NCBI GenBank assembly: GCA_013399695.1
Contig: VXAU01006172.1
Coordinates: forward strand, 313,939 to 377,938
Origin: Formicarius rufipectus
Taxonomy: Eukaryota > Chordata > Aves > Passeriformes > Formicariidae
Direction of reading: 5' to 3'
DNA length: 64,000 nucleotides
Shown one piece after another: positions 49,642 through 60,498 of the stretch. How positions within the stretch are numbered: the stretch's first letter is position 1; the number at the start of each line of letters is the position of its first letter. Below the pieces are notes generated by a model. That model made no database searches, was not told the origin of the DNA, and worked only from the letters and a program-made list of their open reading frames with translations. Position numbers and translations under genes: made by a program.

Positions 49642-49826
49642 GCAGGGGAGGCTGCTCAGACAGAGGTAGTGTCAGAAGAAAACAAAAGTTTGATCTGGAC
49701 ACTGTTAAAGCAAGTCCGGCCAGGAATGGATTTGTCCAAGGTTGTACTGCCTACATTTATCTTGGAACCTCGCTCGTTCCTGGACAAGCTGTCTGATTAC
49801 TACTACCATGCAGACTTTCTGTCTGA
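49642..49826 (+). CDS. OSBPL8: OSBPL8 coding exon, codons 390-451: start of lipid-transfer domain
   Basis: Acceptor TTCATCCTAG, donor GTAAGT at 49827, phase 0 in and phase 2 out. Encodes SLIWTLLKQVRPGMDLSKVV, then LPTFILEPRSFLDKLSDYYY. This is the lid and first strands of the ORD, where the LPTFILEPRS block is typical of the family. Confidence 0.98.
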
Positions 49827-50461
49827 GTAAGTCAGTTCTATCTCTGGTTTTCATTTTTAAAATTAGAATAGGGTAACAGTGTCAGATATCCTTGTTTTCC
49901 GAAAGCTAACTGCCTGGGATCTCATATGGTGCACCTTGAAGTCTGACCCCTCTTAGTAATGTTATAGGAATTGTATTGCAGACATTTCTGGTTTAGTTTA
50001 GAAGACTTCTCAGAATTAGTTAATTTTTTTTTTTTCCTCAAGCATATATAAAATGGTAATCCAGTATCAGTTAAACTTTTTAATACAGTGTCAAGTTCTG
50101 TCCAGATTTAAAGTTGCCTTTTCAAATGTAGCTAAGACTGTAAATTGAAATATTATTCAGCTTTGCATGTGAGTAGACTGGTTCTCTGGAGTAGTGTCTT
50201 ATAAATGGAAGAAGTTGAGTGAGGGTAGAACAGAATTTAATGTTACAAAGAACAGACACATATGGAAATACCATTTCTGATTTTTTTGTTTAATTTCAGT
50301 TTTGACAACTATTTGAGTTTGGTGAGATTAAGCTGAAAGTTTTCAGTACTGCAACTCACAAACCCGTTTTAGTCAGCTCGTAGATTCAAGATATGTCATA
50401 ACATTGATAGTTATAGCTGAGACAATATTGATATTTGATCTGTGTTCTGTCTGTTTCACAG
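49827..50461 (+). other. OSBPL8: OSBPL8 intron, 0.64 kb
   Basis: Phase 2 intron; nothing distinctive seen. Confidence 0.85.
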
Positions 50462-50543
50462 AGCTGCTCTTGAAGAGAATGCTTACAATCGCATGAAAAA
50501 AGTAGTGAAGTGGTATTTGTCAGGATTCTACAAAAAGCCAAAG
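50462..50543 (+). CDS. OSBPL8: OSBPL8 coding exon, codons 451-478: lipid-transfer domain
   Basis: Acceptor TGTTTCACAG, donor GTGTAC at 50544, phase 2 in and phase 0 out. Encodes AALEENAYNRMKKVVKWYLS then GFYKKPK. The segment NAYNRM differs from the NPYFRL I recall for human ORP8; the rest is the same. Confidence 0.97.
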
Positions 50544-51244
50544 GTGTACTTTCCTGTATTACTTCATCTTTAATCATTGTGTCTAGTTTGAGGGCTTAGG
50601 GATGTGCTGGAGTAAATTTTTTCTTTTAATTTATATTACTAATTTTTTTAAAAAGCAAGATTTACTTTTTATTTCTGACACAAATTCATCATAGAACTTT
50701 CTGGTCCCTAGCCTTGCTTAAAATAGACTCTATTGAATTTCTTTTTTCCCTTGGAGTAGAAGTTGAACTAAGTATTTTTGATAAAGTTGAGCCAGTTCTA
50801 TATTTACTGTTCTTCGGTGATAACATTCTGCAATTTGAGAACTAATATTTCCACCACTTCATTTAGCTTTTCACTTTATAGTCATGTTTGTGGGAAACAG
50901 TATTGAAAGAAAGCACTTGCTACCTAACTTCAGACAAAAGTTCTGTAATAATTTTACCAAAAAAAAAAAATCTTACGTTCTGTTTGTCCCTATGTGTAGC
51001 TTGGAATAATTTACTGGGTATACTAAATGTATGACAATCTCCTTAGAATGAAGAACAGAGTAACTGAACACAATGTTCAAATGATGAAATCAAGTACACT
51101 ATGTAGTTTAGCACAAATATCGTGTACTTTAGTATATATATTATGATTATTTTTGTGTATGTGTCTTATCGTCAATGACAGACTGATACAATATCTTGTG
51201 ACTTGTGTACATGCATAGTATGGTTGCTCTTTCTTTCTGTTTAG
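50544..51244 (+). other. OSBPL8: OSBPL8 intron, 0.70 kb
   Basis: Phase 0 intron; nothing distinctive seen. Confidence 0.85.
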
Positions 51245-51343
51245 GGACTAAAAAAGCCGTATAATCCTATACTTGGAGAGACTTTCCGTTGCATGTGGAT
51301 TCATCCAAGGACAAACAGCAAGACTTTTTATATTGCAGAACAG
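51245..51343 (+). CDS. OSBPL8: OSBPL8 coding exon, codons 479-511: lipid-transfer domain core
   Basis: Acceptor TTCTGTTTAG, donor GTAATT, phase 0 both sides. Encodes GLKKPYNPILGETFRC, a hallmark ORP motif (KPFNPxLGE type), and ends with Glu510-Gln511, the first half of the EQVSHHPP signature. Confidence 0.98.
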
Positions 51344-51854
51344 GTAATTGCAATAACCGGAACAAATATTGTGAAGAAAAATAAATGCCTTGTATATTTG
51401 TGCTAGCTAAATTACACGGTAGCTTCAGAAAATGTATTAAATTGTATGAGTATATGCTAAAAGCTCTCCTGGTGAGTGTAGTTTTCTTAGATATCTCCTT
51501 TAAGTGTATCTTCCTAAAGATACAGAGAGAAAGGTGTTCCAGAGAAAGGAACAGAACATCATTTCTGTTCCTTCTTCCTTCAGGAAAAGTCAGGTGATAA
51601 TTTCCTTAACTCTTGAAATTCAGTAGGTGTTCCCTTGGCCTTTAGCTCTACAGATTATAGTCACATTTTTACATATATTTACTGTGTTCTAGTATGTGCA
51701 GCCTGAAGTTTGCATTCTGTCATTATTAGCTCAGGGTTTATCCTATATTNNNNNNNNNNNNNNNNNNNNNNNNNNNNNNNNNNNNNNNNNNNNNNNNNNN
51801 NNNNNNNNNNNNNNNNNNNNNNNNNTTTGTTTTGTTTTTGTTTTTTTTCAACAG
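51344..51854 (+). other. OSBPL8: OSBPL8 intron, ~0.5 kb, containing an assembly gap
   Basis: Phase 0 intron that splits the OSBP signature between Gln511 and Val512. It contains 76 Ns, and its true length is unknown. Confidence 0.9.
51750..51825. other. Assembly gap (76 N)
   Basis: Run of N, followed directly by a T-rich tract and, 29 bases on, the next exon. No coding sequence is missing, because the flanking exons are complete and in phase. Confidence 0.99.
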
Positions 51855-51951
51855 GTATCACATCATCCTCCAATATCTGCCTTCTATGTTAGCAACCGCA
51901 AGGATGGTTTTTGCCTTAGTGGTAGCATTTTGGCCAAATCAAAATTCTATG
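51855..51951 (+). CDS. OSBPL8: OSBPL8 coding exon, codons 512-544: VSHHPP signature
   Basis: Acceptor TTTCAACAG, donor GTAAGT at 51952, phase 0 in and phase 1 out. Encodes VSHHPPISAFYVSNRKDGFC. His514-His515 are the paired histidines whose loss blocks PI4P binding in ORP8 (established), and they are intact. Confidence 0.98.
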
Positions 51952-52245
51952 GTAAGTAATGGGGGTTTTTTGGTTGTACTTTTATTGAGGAATGTAAAAT
52001 TGTTGCACCTAGCTGTATCCTGTGGATGCAAGGCAGCTGTTAGAAGAGTCAGTGTTTGTTGTATTAACCTTTCTAATTTCTAGTTTTAGAGAATTTTAAA
52101 TTTTAGTTTGAAACACTGTATTTTAGTGGCTTCACTAGACAATACTAAATATGCTGATGTTCTTAATGTTATTGGTCATTTATGAGGAACTGTTGAATGT
52201 TGTCTTTCAGGATGAGAAATGTGATATTCTGTCTTTGAATTTCAG

Positions 52246-52344
52246 GGAATTCATTATCTGCCATACTAGATGGAGAAGGACGGCTAACATTTCTCAATAG
52301 GGGAGAAGATTATGTAATGACAATGCCATATGCTCATTGTAAAG
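52246..52344 (+). CDS. OSBPL8: OSBPL8 coding exon, codons 544-577: lipid-transfer domain
   Basis: Acceptor GAATTTCAG, donor GTAGTG at 52345, phase 1 in and out. Encodes NSLSAILDGEGRLTFLNRGE then DYVMTMPYAHCK. The preceding intron is only 294 bases. Confidence 0.97.
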
Positions 52345-53791
52345 GTAGTGGGGCTTTTTTTCATTCTCTAGATGATGAAGTTATGAGAGTAGAAGTTAGT
52401 TATTCTAAATAGTTAATTATTCTAAAAAACATACTGTGTTGGATTCAAGTCTGTCATCTGAGAAGAGTGTTTTACACATTGGTGGATCTGGGCTTCCACA
52501 TTTTATCGGGAGAAAAATACATCTATTGTTTAAGCTATGTTTTATTTTTTTGGCAAAGAAATTTTTTTTTTCATAAACAGTAAGAACATATATATAGCTG
52601 TCACTACATAACACTAATTTACTGTTTGAGTTGCCTTTTTTTAGAACAATTTTGAGCTTTTCCAGTATTTTCCTTTTGTAAACATAAAAAGGCGATGTAT
52701 CTCCATCACGCTCTGTGATTTGAGTGTAAATCATGAACACTTGTCTTTATGGAAACTAGTCAGTGCTTTGTAAAGCTTTCTGGAAGGTCAGTAGTAGTAC
52801 AAAATAAATTGCAGGATTGCTCATTTTTAAGCTGTAACTTATTCAGGATTGTCTACCCATACATTCCAAAAATCCCATTTAGAATAGCTAGAATTCTCTT
52901 TCAGAAGCTTGACTATAAAGTCAGAAAATATAATACTTTCTTCATTTGAGGTGTATGAAGATCAATTATCAAAATTATAAAATTTGATGTGAGTTTAGTA
53001 GGCTTTTCTTTTTCCCTTGTTTTTTAATGGTTTTAATACTGTGTTGTTTTTTTTAATGCCTTTTGTGACAAAAATAATGTCATGCATTCAAGTGAAATAG
53101 GAAATAAGGAGGACTAGTGTGACTAATAAAGATGATAGAAAGGGAGAAAGGTAGAAGAATATGCAGGGAAGGAGAATGTGCATGGTGAAAAAAGCATATT
53201 TGCACATGCGTCCATTGTTTCTAAAATGTATTCAGTGTTTCAAGCACTGGATTGCAAGGGAAAGACAGTAATCATGGGAAAGGAAGTGTACTCAGCATTG
53301 TCAGCCTTGTACTTCCAAAAGTCTTTAGGGAGGTGATCAGTGTTGTCTTATATTGGTTGTCCATGATTGTCTTCACCTGTGATCTCATTGTACACACTGC
53401 TTCTGTTCCAGTGAAGTTTTTGTTTGCTCTCTTTGTTGTAGATTATTTTCTTGTGTTAACCTCAGAAGCTTCCCTCCTCCAATCATTTCCAATAAGATTA
53501 ACATCACCCTTTAGAGCCAGCAGTGTACACTGCCAAAGACAGGTCTTCATAAACTGTTCTTCCTGCTTATCTGTAATTCACTTAGATATGTTTATTTCTG
53601 TTTGGGTTATCTTATTTGGCAGAAAGATCATGATTATAATTCAGAAAGGTCATCTGAAAATACAGCTTCTCCTCTGGCACAAGTATATTACTCTAGGAAC
53701 TGTACCCAAGTAGCTTATGGTTTTTTGTTTGGTTCAGTTAAAAACATTCATTTTAGCTGTTGGGTTGTTGGGTTTGTTTTTCCTCTTGCAG
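52345..53791 (+). other. OSBPL8: OSBPL8 intron, 1.4 kb
   Basis: Phase 1 intron. Contains a 153-codon open frame (53252-53713) that resembles no family I know; nothing else seen. Confidence 0.85.
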
Positions 53792-53889
53792 GAATTCTTT
53801 ATGGCACAATGACCTTAGAGCTTGGAGGAACAGTCAACATCACCTGTGAGAAAACTGGATATAGCGCAACAATTGAATTCAAACTCAAG
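53792..53889 (+). CDS. OSBPL8: OSBPL8 coding exon, codons 577-609: lipid-transfer domain
   Basis: Acceptor CCTCTTGCAG, donor GTTAGT at 53890, phase 1 in and phase 0 out. Encodes ILYGTMTLELGGTVNITCEK then TGYSATIEFKLK, beta-barrel strands of the ORD. Confidence 0.98.
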
Positions 53890-55243
53890 GTTAGTAAATG
53901 GTGTGAGTGGGCACAAGGAGGAGAATGAACGTAATTAAAAAAAGAATCATTAGATCACTCCTTAGACATGGTCTGATTTAATATGGAATTCGGAGGTGGG
54001 GTGGAAATGGAGGAATTCTTGTTTTAACTGCTGTATTTCCAGCTGTGTGAATCTAGCAAATTGTGGGGTTTTTTTTTTCCCCTCTAACAGACGGAGTTAT
54101 ATTGTCATTCTTAATGTATTCTTCTGGGTCCAAAGGTTTTGACTGGAATTTACAATGCTGTCTTCATGTCTGGTGATAAGAGATGCAAACATATTGCTAG
54201 TTGTATGCCTCTTAAGAACAGCTCTGATGAGGAAGAAGCAGTGGTCTGTCTCATCTCCAGCAGTGGCAACAGTGTGTGTCTAAGAAAGTGTAGGAACAGG
54301 GGAAGTGTTTAGTGATCTGATTAGTCTTTCAGGCATTTTGTGTGGTGTTGTTAATACACCTTGATGACTTTTATTTCTCTAAAAATGTTCAGGATCTTTT
54401 TAGACTCCTTGAGAGCCTGTGGAGAACTCGTACTCACATTCTTGTCTTTCATCCTGGGTAAATTTAAGTTGCTCATGACACTTTGAATAAATATATTTGA
54501 AAGGCTAACAGTTGGACAACGTTTATGTCAGCCTAATACCCAGTACTAAGCAGCTGTTTATATGGAGTATTTTTGGCAGCTGTGCATGCTGTATGAGCAT
54601 CTCTCCACTCATATAGGCTAAGCAAAGGTTTCTCAACTACTTCTAGATGGCATGCACTTAGGAAAAATGTATTTGCCACCTTGGAGGCAGAAACTGATTT
54701 CCAGCTGAACAAATAGCTAAGCGTGCACATAGAGAGGGAAACTGTCTCCGGTTGAAATTACAAGGGAAACACAACAGTTGGCAGGCTGTGTTAACTGATA
54801 TTTTGCCTTGCCAATCCATATGATACATGTGCAGTCCAGCAAAAGGCCAGAGAAAATCCCTGGCACTCACTGGTTTTGCTTCCGCGAGAGCTGCTCTCAA
54901 GTAACAAATGGACTTTGCAAATTGGTGAAATTAGTGTAGGAAATGACTGTGTGCTTTGGGTTATCATGTCATTGTTTTCTGCATTATTTACTGTTTTCTT
55001 TACACATGTCTTAGACAATACTTTTGCTCATCAAATCTCTTAAGGATATACAGCCCTAAGAAACTACTTGCTGTTGTTTTAGACTTCTTTTGGGACTTAA
55101 ATAGGCAGACGATCTAATACTAAAAGCCATCAAGGCTGTTAACAGCACATTTCATAAATTCACTTTTTTCTGTAACATTGAACATAGAAACAAAATCGTA
55201 TGTTATCAAAATAACCATGAAACCATTTCTTTCTGTTTTGCAG
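53890..55243 (+). other. OSBPL8: OSBPL8 intron, 1.35 kb
   Basis: Phase 0 intron; nothing distinctive seen. Confidence 0.85.
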
Positions 55244-55333
55244 CCTTTTTTGGGTAACAATGACAGTGTTAACCAAATATCAGGGAAAATTAAGCTTGGC
55301 AAAGAAGTTCTGGCTCTTTTAGACGGTCACTGG
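55244..55333 (+). CDS. OSBPL8: OSBPL8 coding exon, codons 610-639: lipid-transfer domain
   Basis: Acceptor TCTGTTTTGCAG, donor GTAAGT, phase 0 both sides. Encodes PFLGNNDSVNQISGKIKLGK then EVLALLDGHW, the family's I-x-G-K-I and L-x-G-x-W pattern. Confidence 0.98.
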
Positions 55334-55923
55334 GTAAGTAATTTTTAAATTCTGGCTGCCAGTTGAGACAGGTGAAAATAGCACTTAGTTACGAAAAAGA
55401 CTTCAAGTTTTAAAAAAAGAGTACTTTTATAGAAAGTATTCAAGAAAGTATAGAATCAACATAGTGCTATTTGCAGCTGTTAAAAGACGGAGAAGTTGTT
55501 CATGTTTGAGTAGTTCATGAAGAAGGTGAAATATTTCCTCACAATGAAATTCACAATGAAATTGTGAATTGTGAATTTCTTCACAATGAAATGAAATTGT
55601 GAAATGTTTTGATATACACATTAGTACTATGAGGAGTTGTTGTGGCACCAGCATGAAATATTCTGGTGAGATGACGTGGCATCACTGGTTTTTGAATGTG
55701 TTAATGATTCCATTGCATCTCTGTTCCAAGTTAGAACTAGCAAAGAAGGCAGAAATAGAATTTTAAAGTTAGCATATCTAAATATTCTTAACTGTATGCA
55801 TTCAAAGGAAAATACACTCTCTTTACCAAACAAACAAAAGCTTATTCCTCCCTTTTTTTTTTTTTTTGTTACTTTGGCACTCTGAGATAATTACAATTAA
55901 GGTAACAATTATATCTGTAACAG
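55334..55923 (+). other. OSBPL8: OSBPL8 intron, 0.59 kb, with a palindromic mini-repeat
   Basis: Phase 0 intron containing the TCACAATGAAAT repeat cluster at 55539-55606. Confidence 0.85.
55539..55606. repeat. Imperfect tandem and inverted mini-repeat with hairpins
   Basis: Repeated TCACAATGAAAT units alternate with their reverse complement ATTGTGA. One perfect hairpin has 10-base arms, AATTCACAAT (55548-55557) and ATTGTGAATT (55561-55570), with a GAA loop. A second, TTCACAAT with ATTGTGAA, follows at about 55580-55603. Confidence 0.8.
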
Positions 55924-56060
55924 GACAGTGAAGTTACTATTAGTGACAAGAAGACAGGTGTTTCTGAGATATTCTGGAACCCAACATCTGATATCAAACA
56001 ACGCAGATTACCTAGATACACAGTGAAGTTTGAAGAGCAAGATGACTTTGAGTCAGAGAA
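55924..56060 (+). CDS. OSBPL8: OSBPL8 coding exon, codons 640-685: lipid-transfer domain
   Basis: Acceptor TCTGTAACAG, donor GTAAGT at 56061, phase 0 in and phase 2 out. Encodes DSEVTISDKKTGVSEIFWNP, then SDIKQRRLPRYTVKFEEQDD. Residue 666 is Arg (CGC) where I recall Trp in human ORP8. Confidence 0.97.
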
Positions 56061-56381
56061 GTAAGTTAACTTTAGAACTATGTATTTATTTTGACAAAGT
56101 AAAACTCATCATCTTCTCCAAATTATAACCAAATTATCATTTCTTTTGCATGTTTAATGATACTGGCCTGTAAAACAAGGAAGTAACTGTTAAATATGAG
56201 ATCATTATTTATAAACCACCTAATCATGGAAAGTCTTGATAGAAACATAGATAAACCATATATTACAAATAGTAATACCCTGTTTGAAGGGTGGTCCCTT
56301 TACTTAAGCTGCAATTAAGGAAATAGTTTGCAATTATTATTGTCAACCAGATTGTGTCTCTGCATGTTGTTCATTTGTCAG
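56061..56381 (+). other. OSBPL8: OSBPL8 intron, 0.32 kb
   Basis: Phase 2 intron; nothing distinctive seen. Confidence 0.85.
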
Positions 56382-56567
56382 GCTTTGGCAGCAAGTGACA
56401 AGAGCAATAAATAATAAAGACCAAACAGAAGCAACTCAGGAGAAATATGTTCTGGAAGAAGCTCAAAGAAAGAGTGCCAAAGAGAGGAAACTTAAGGGTG
56501 AAGAGTGGACGTGCAAGCTGTTTGATCAGGATTCAGTCACAGGAGAATGGCACTACAAATATGCCGA
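56382..56567 (+). CDS. OSBPL8: OSBPL8 coding exon, codons 685-747: lipid-transfer domain C-terminal helices
   Basis: Acceptor CATTTGTCAG, donor GTGAGT at 56568, phase 2 in and out. Encodes LWQQVTRAINNKDQTEATQE, then a charged helix and EEWTCKLFDQDSVTGEWHYK. The helix followed by a W-x-Y element is typical of the ORD C-terminal part. Confidence 0.98.
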
Positions 56568-58865
56568 GTGAGTCTTGGAGTGCTTGTAACAAAAACAGTT
56601 GAAGCGCTTAGTAGTGTTGCTGAGCCTTTTTAATAATTTCTAGGAGCAAAAGAATTCAGCTTATTTATGTATAATGACAAATCCACGCTATATTCTAGGT
56701 TTTCTTGGGCATGGCACTTCGGGGTGCATTGTGCTCCCTTTTTCATCCCTACACTGACTAAAGCAGCTACATAGATTTTCCCATACATGCTGGACATCAG
56801 AAAATCTAGTGTCTGAAAATCAGAGAAGCCTGTGCTTAATTAAATTGAGGTATTTCATTTGTTGTATATTAGAATAACTCTGAGAATAACAGGTTTACAA
56901 CAATGGTTAATGCTGGAACCAGGTGGCTCTGCCTGGCTGTCAGATATGCCCTGTGCACATAAGCATATATGAATCAATTTGTGTGATGATCTGGATCCGA
57001 AGATGAAGATGTAGTTGTCTCCCTGACTGCTGGGATGCATTCTCACCAATGTTGCAAAAGTCAGCTTGGAGCTGAGGCCTTCACTAGTGATGGTTTTCAC
57101 AGAACACTCACATCTTACTAATTGTTTTTCGGTGCCCATCATCCTCCTGTATTGTAAGGACTGTACAAATAAAATATCCAAAGATGAGACATGCCAACTT
57201 AAGTAACTCTGTAGCCATGGATGCTGGAAGTATATTCCTGTGGCTGATCTGGGAGGTCTTCACCTTTCTGTAGAAGAATGACAGTACTCAGGCAATGGCC
57301 TAATTGTATGTATAGGGAAGACTATACAGCAATGCTGAGTACTCTTTATGTCTCCAGCAAATTTGCAACTTGGAGGACTCCTGGAACCAAATGGAATCTG
57401 TGTATTTAGCAACTCTCAATAAGTTTACTTTCCATGAAGTTCCCTGGTTTCCTATTAAGTTTGTACAGACTCACCACCAGAAGCGTCCAGCAGCAGGGAA
57501 ATTCCCCAGCTAGACTGAATGCTCTGTGACCCACCCTCTCTTAGTTTGAGCCCACAAGTGCTGTTGATGCCTCTTTCTGTTGGAACAGTCCAGCTGAATT
57601 GACTGCCCATACTCTTGAACCCTGTGTAAAACCATTAGCAAAAGTACTGCACTTCAAATCTGTTGACTAACCCCTGCAGCTTTAATACCTATCTAGCTAA
57701 TCTGCATTATTTCTTGTGTCCTTGAGGCCTTGTGGTTCATGGATGTGCCACAGAAATTTTACTATGTGTTAGAAAGCAGTCTGCACTGTCAGCATTCCCT
57801 GGAAGAAACTTCTGTCTCCTTTTATCCAGCTTGTAATGCTGGCTCAACACCTGGTCCATGTAGAGAGCAGCCTTTTATGCTTACTGTGACAGATATGATC
57901 AGTGAGCTGTGGCATTTGTTAAAGTATCTGGATTATGGATTTAGGCATCTGGATTACACATACAGAAGAGATCAATGCCTAGTTCTTAACCCAGTTACCT
58001 CAGGTGACATTTAATTCAAGTCAGGTTAAGATATAAGTGCAGGACTGTATTCACAACATCTGAAACAGCTACAGACTATTTAAAAGGCATACAGGAACAC
58101 ATGAAAGGAAATCCATGCTTAATCTACTCTCTCTAAAGCTGCGTGCCAGAATGACCCTGGTGCAGCTCACTTGCAGTTTCTATCCAACAGCTGTAATCAG
58201 TGAGGATGTTGGTCTTTGCTTTTGGCTGCTTGTTACTCTCCACTGATCTATGTGTCTTATGCTTTCTTTTTTTTCTTTTTTTGTTGTTTAAGTTCTATAT
58301 AAGGCTGTACTTGGAAAAGTACTCTTAAAAATCAGAACAAGAAAACTGCATAGCTCATTATTGCCTGATAAAAGCAATCTTGATTACCATTAGCCACTTT
58401 AGGATGAAAATGGGTTTGAGCTAACTGGTTCTTAACCTCTCCCTCCTAGGCATCTTTTAGAAGGATAAAACCCCAACAAAAAGGAGTCCAAAACTACAGT
58501 AATTTTAAAATTCCCATAATTTCCCTGTAGTTCTAAAATAATAACTGTATCTTAAGCAAGAAATCTCTTCGTGTTTCACAAATACATATCACTGGTGAAA
58601 TAAATTCATAATGCTATTATTGGTTAATACAATAGCTTGTACTCTTACCAGCTGGCTGAGGGTTTGACCTGGACCTAAAGTTTATTTGTTGTCTCTCTTG
58701 GCCCTTTAGGTTAGGACTAGGCTGCAATTGGAAGATAAGATCACGTATTCCATGTCTGACTTCTGTTTAGGGAGAGATTTAGCCCCTTCATACTGAGTAG
58801 TTTCTGAGCAGGGAAATATTTTTTATTTAAATTGCTGTAGCATTAATGATATTCTCTTTGTTTAG
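56568..58865 (+). other. OSBPL8: OSBPL8 intron, 2.3 kb
   Basis: Phase 2 intron. The central part (about 56900-58020) is less AT-rich and holds a minus-strand 108-codon frame and a plus-strand 94-codon frame, neither recognised. The rest is plain AT-rich DNA. Confidence 0.85.
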
Positions 58866-58953
58866 TACCAGACCTTGGGACCCTTTGAATGACATGATCC
58901 AGTTTGAAAAGGATGGCACAATCCAAACAAAAGTTCGACATCGGACACCAATG
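58866..58953 (+). CDS. OSBPL8: OSBPL8 coding exon, codons 747-776: end of lipid-transfer domain
   Basis: Acceptor TTTGTTTAG, donor GTATGT at 58954, phase 2 in and phase 0 out. Encodes TRPWDPLNDMIQFEKDGTIQ then TKVRHRTPM; RPWDPLND is a family landmark. Confidence 0.98.
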
Positions 58954-59355
58954 GTATGTTCGAGTTCTGACAGCACATGCAGCAAAATCCAGGGACTTGT
59001 ATTTATTACACATTTTGTGTATAAAGGTCATCAAAGCATTGGCATTGATGGGAAATGCTGTTATCCTACAAAAATGTTGACAACCTAGTCCATAGTATTT
59101 CACTTCTGTGTTGCATTCTAAGCAGTAAAGATGACTTGAATGGATACTAATATAAAATACCCAAACTTGAACTCAGCAGTTTAATGCATGTTATCCCTTA
59201 AATGGGAAGATGCACAAGCTTCAGAGTGCTTATACCTCAAAAATAGTAAGTTGGACTTCTGTTGGATATTGTGATTTTAATTGTTACTGTTAGAATGTCC
59301 TGCTTTGCTACAGTCCTGGTTCTCTGAATATAACACAGAAGTTTATCAATTTTAG
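58954..59355 (+). other. OSBPL8: OSBPL8 intron, 0.40 kb
   Basis: Phase 0 intron; nothing distinctive seen. Confidence 0.85.
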
Positions 59356-59458
59356 GTTACTGTTCCAAAAATCAAACGAAAGGCAGCCAGTCAGAAGAAA
59401 GGAGAGTGTGGTTTCTCATCCCCAGAGCCTGATAACCAGGATTCCTCTGGGAGTGAAG
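59356..59458 (+). CDS. OSBPL8: OSBPL8 coding exon, codons 777-811: basic/serine linker
   Basis: Acceptor ATCAATTTTAG, donor GTATGA at 59459, phase 0 in and phase 1 out. Encodes VTVPKIKRKAASQKKGECGF then SSPEPDNQDSSGSE. Basic then acidic-serine linker; less conserved than the ORD. Confidence 0.95.
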
Positions 59459-60016
59459 GTATGAAAAGATATGTTTGTATATACAGAAATAAATAAATTT
59501 ATTTGACAGCTAAAGAGTTCAGAGTCACACATACTCTTCTTATCTCAGTGATTGTATTGTGCTTTAGATCATGTTAGATACAACATGACGCAGATTCTGG
59601 AAAACAAAAGGAGCAGAACAGCTCATGGTTTTAATTGCAAACTTTTCCATCCTTTTAAATGCAGTGTAGGCAGGCTCAAGTCCTGCACATATTTAATGCA
59701 TGGGGAAAAAGAATGGTGTTTGTAAAAGCTTTTCTTTCTAAAAACAAGATGGATTATTTTAATTTGTAGATTAGGATGTGGCTAGAGGGCAGATCTTTGT
59801 TGTTGACCTTAAACAACATGGTGAGTGTTTTAAGATATTTCAAGGGCTTAAGTTGCTGTCCTTCTGTACTATAGGTGACTCCAAAATAAAGTTTTCAATA
59901 GAAGCTAGTTTAGCAAACTCTCCTCACTTTTGCAACTGATTTAGTTTGTCATTTGTACTTTATTCCTTTTATGGCTGCAGTCACTTCAGTTACATCTGGC
60001 TTTTGTATCCTTCTAG
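59459..60016 (+). other. OSBPL8: OSBPL8 intron, 0.56 kb
   Basis: Phase 1 intron; nothing distinctive seen. Confidence 0.85.
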
Positions 60017-60122
60017 CACAACTTCTGAAGCACAATACAAGAATAAGGAAAAAAGGGGCAGACCTTGGTGAACTGCAGAGTGCCATTGAATCTATAAAGG
60101 AAACACAAGAAGACATTAAGAG
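60017..60122 (+). CDS. OSBPL8: OSBPL8 coding exon, codons 811-846: juxtamembrane helix
   Basis: Acceptor ATCCTTCTAG, donor GTAGCA at 60123, phase 1 in and phase 2 out. Encodes ADLGELQSAIESIKETQEDI with heptad-like spacing, a likely short coiled coil before the membrane anchor. Intron after it is 240 bases. Confidence 0.96.
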
Positions 60123-60362
60123 GTAGCACTAATCAAAATGCTTTAAAATGGCTTAAAGAATAGTCATTTAGTAGCTTTTTATTTTTCCTTAGAAGCTGGT
60201 ATGTATCTTTCTCCTTTGGAGTCTTGATATCTTTACTCTTCTTCCCAAATACTGATTGCTCATTGATGTTTCATAATTTTCCTCAAAAGCTGCTTTAACA
60301 TAGTAGAAAATGCTGAGCTGTTCTAGTTTGTATTTCACAGGATATTGTTTTCTCTCTTACAG

Positions 60363-60498
60363 GGACATTATGGCTCTACGAAATAGAGTCACTTCTAATT
60401 CACCACCTATGGACTACCATTTCCTGCAATTTAAGCACTATGTCTTCATTTTACTTGTGGTTCTACTACAGCTTATCATTAATTTCTTGTTCAAATAG
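60363..60498 (+). CDS. OSBPL8: OSBPL8 last coding exon, codons 846-890: tail anchor and stop
   Basis: Acceptor CTCTCTTACAG, phase 2 in. Encodes DIMALRNRVTSNSPPMDYHF and ends with a hydrophobic segment, YVFILLVVLLQLIINFLFK, then TAG at 60496. The single C-terminal membrane span places the bulk of the protein in the cytosol with the ER as anchor, as known for ORP5 and ORP8. Confidence 0.98.

Noticed and set aside
53252..53713. 153-codon open frame in an OSBPL8 intron
   Set aside because: Hydrophobic and Val/Phe/Ile-rich as expected from T-rich intron DNA, resembles no known family, and has no supporting splice or promoter signals.
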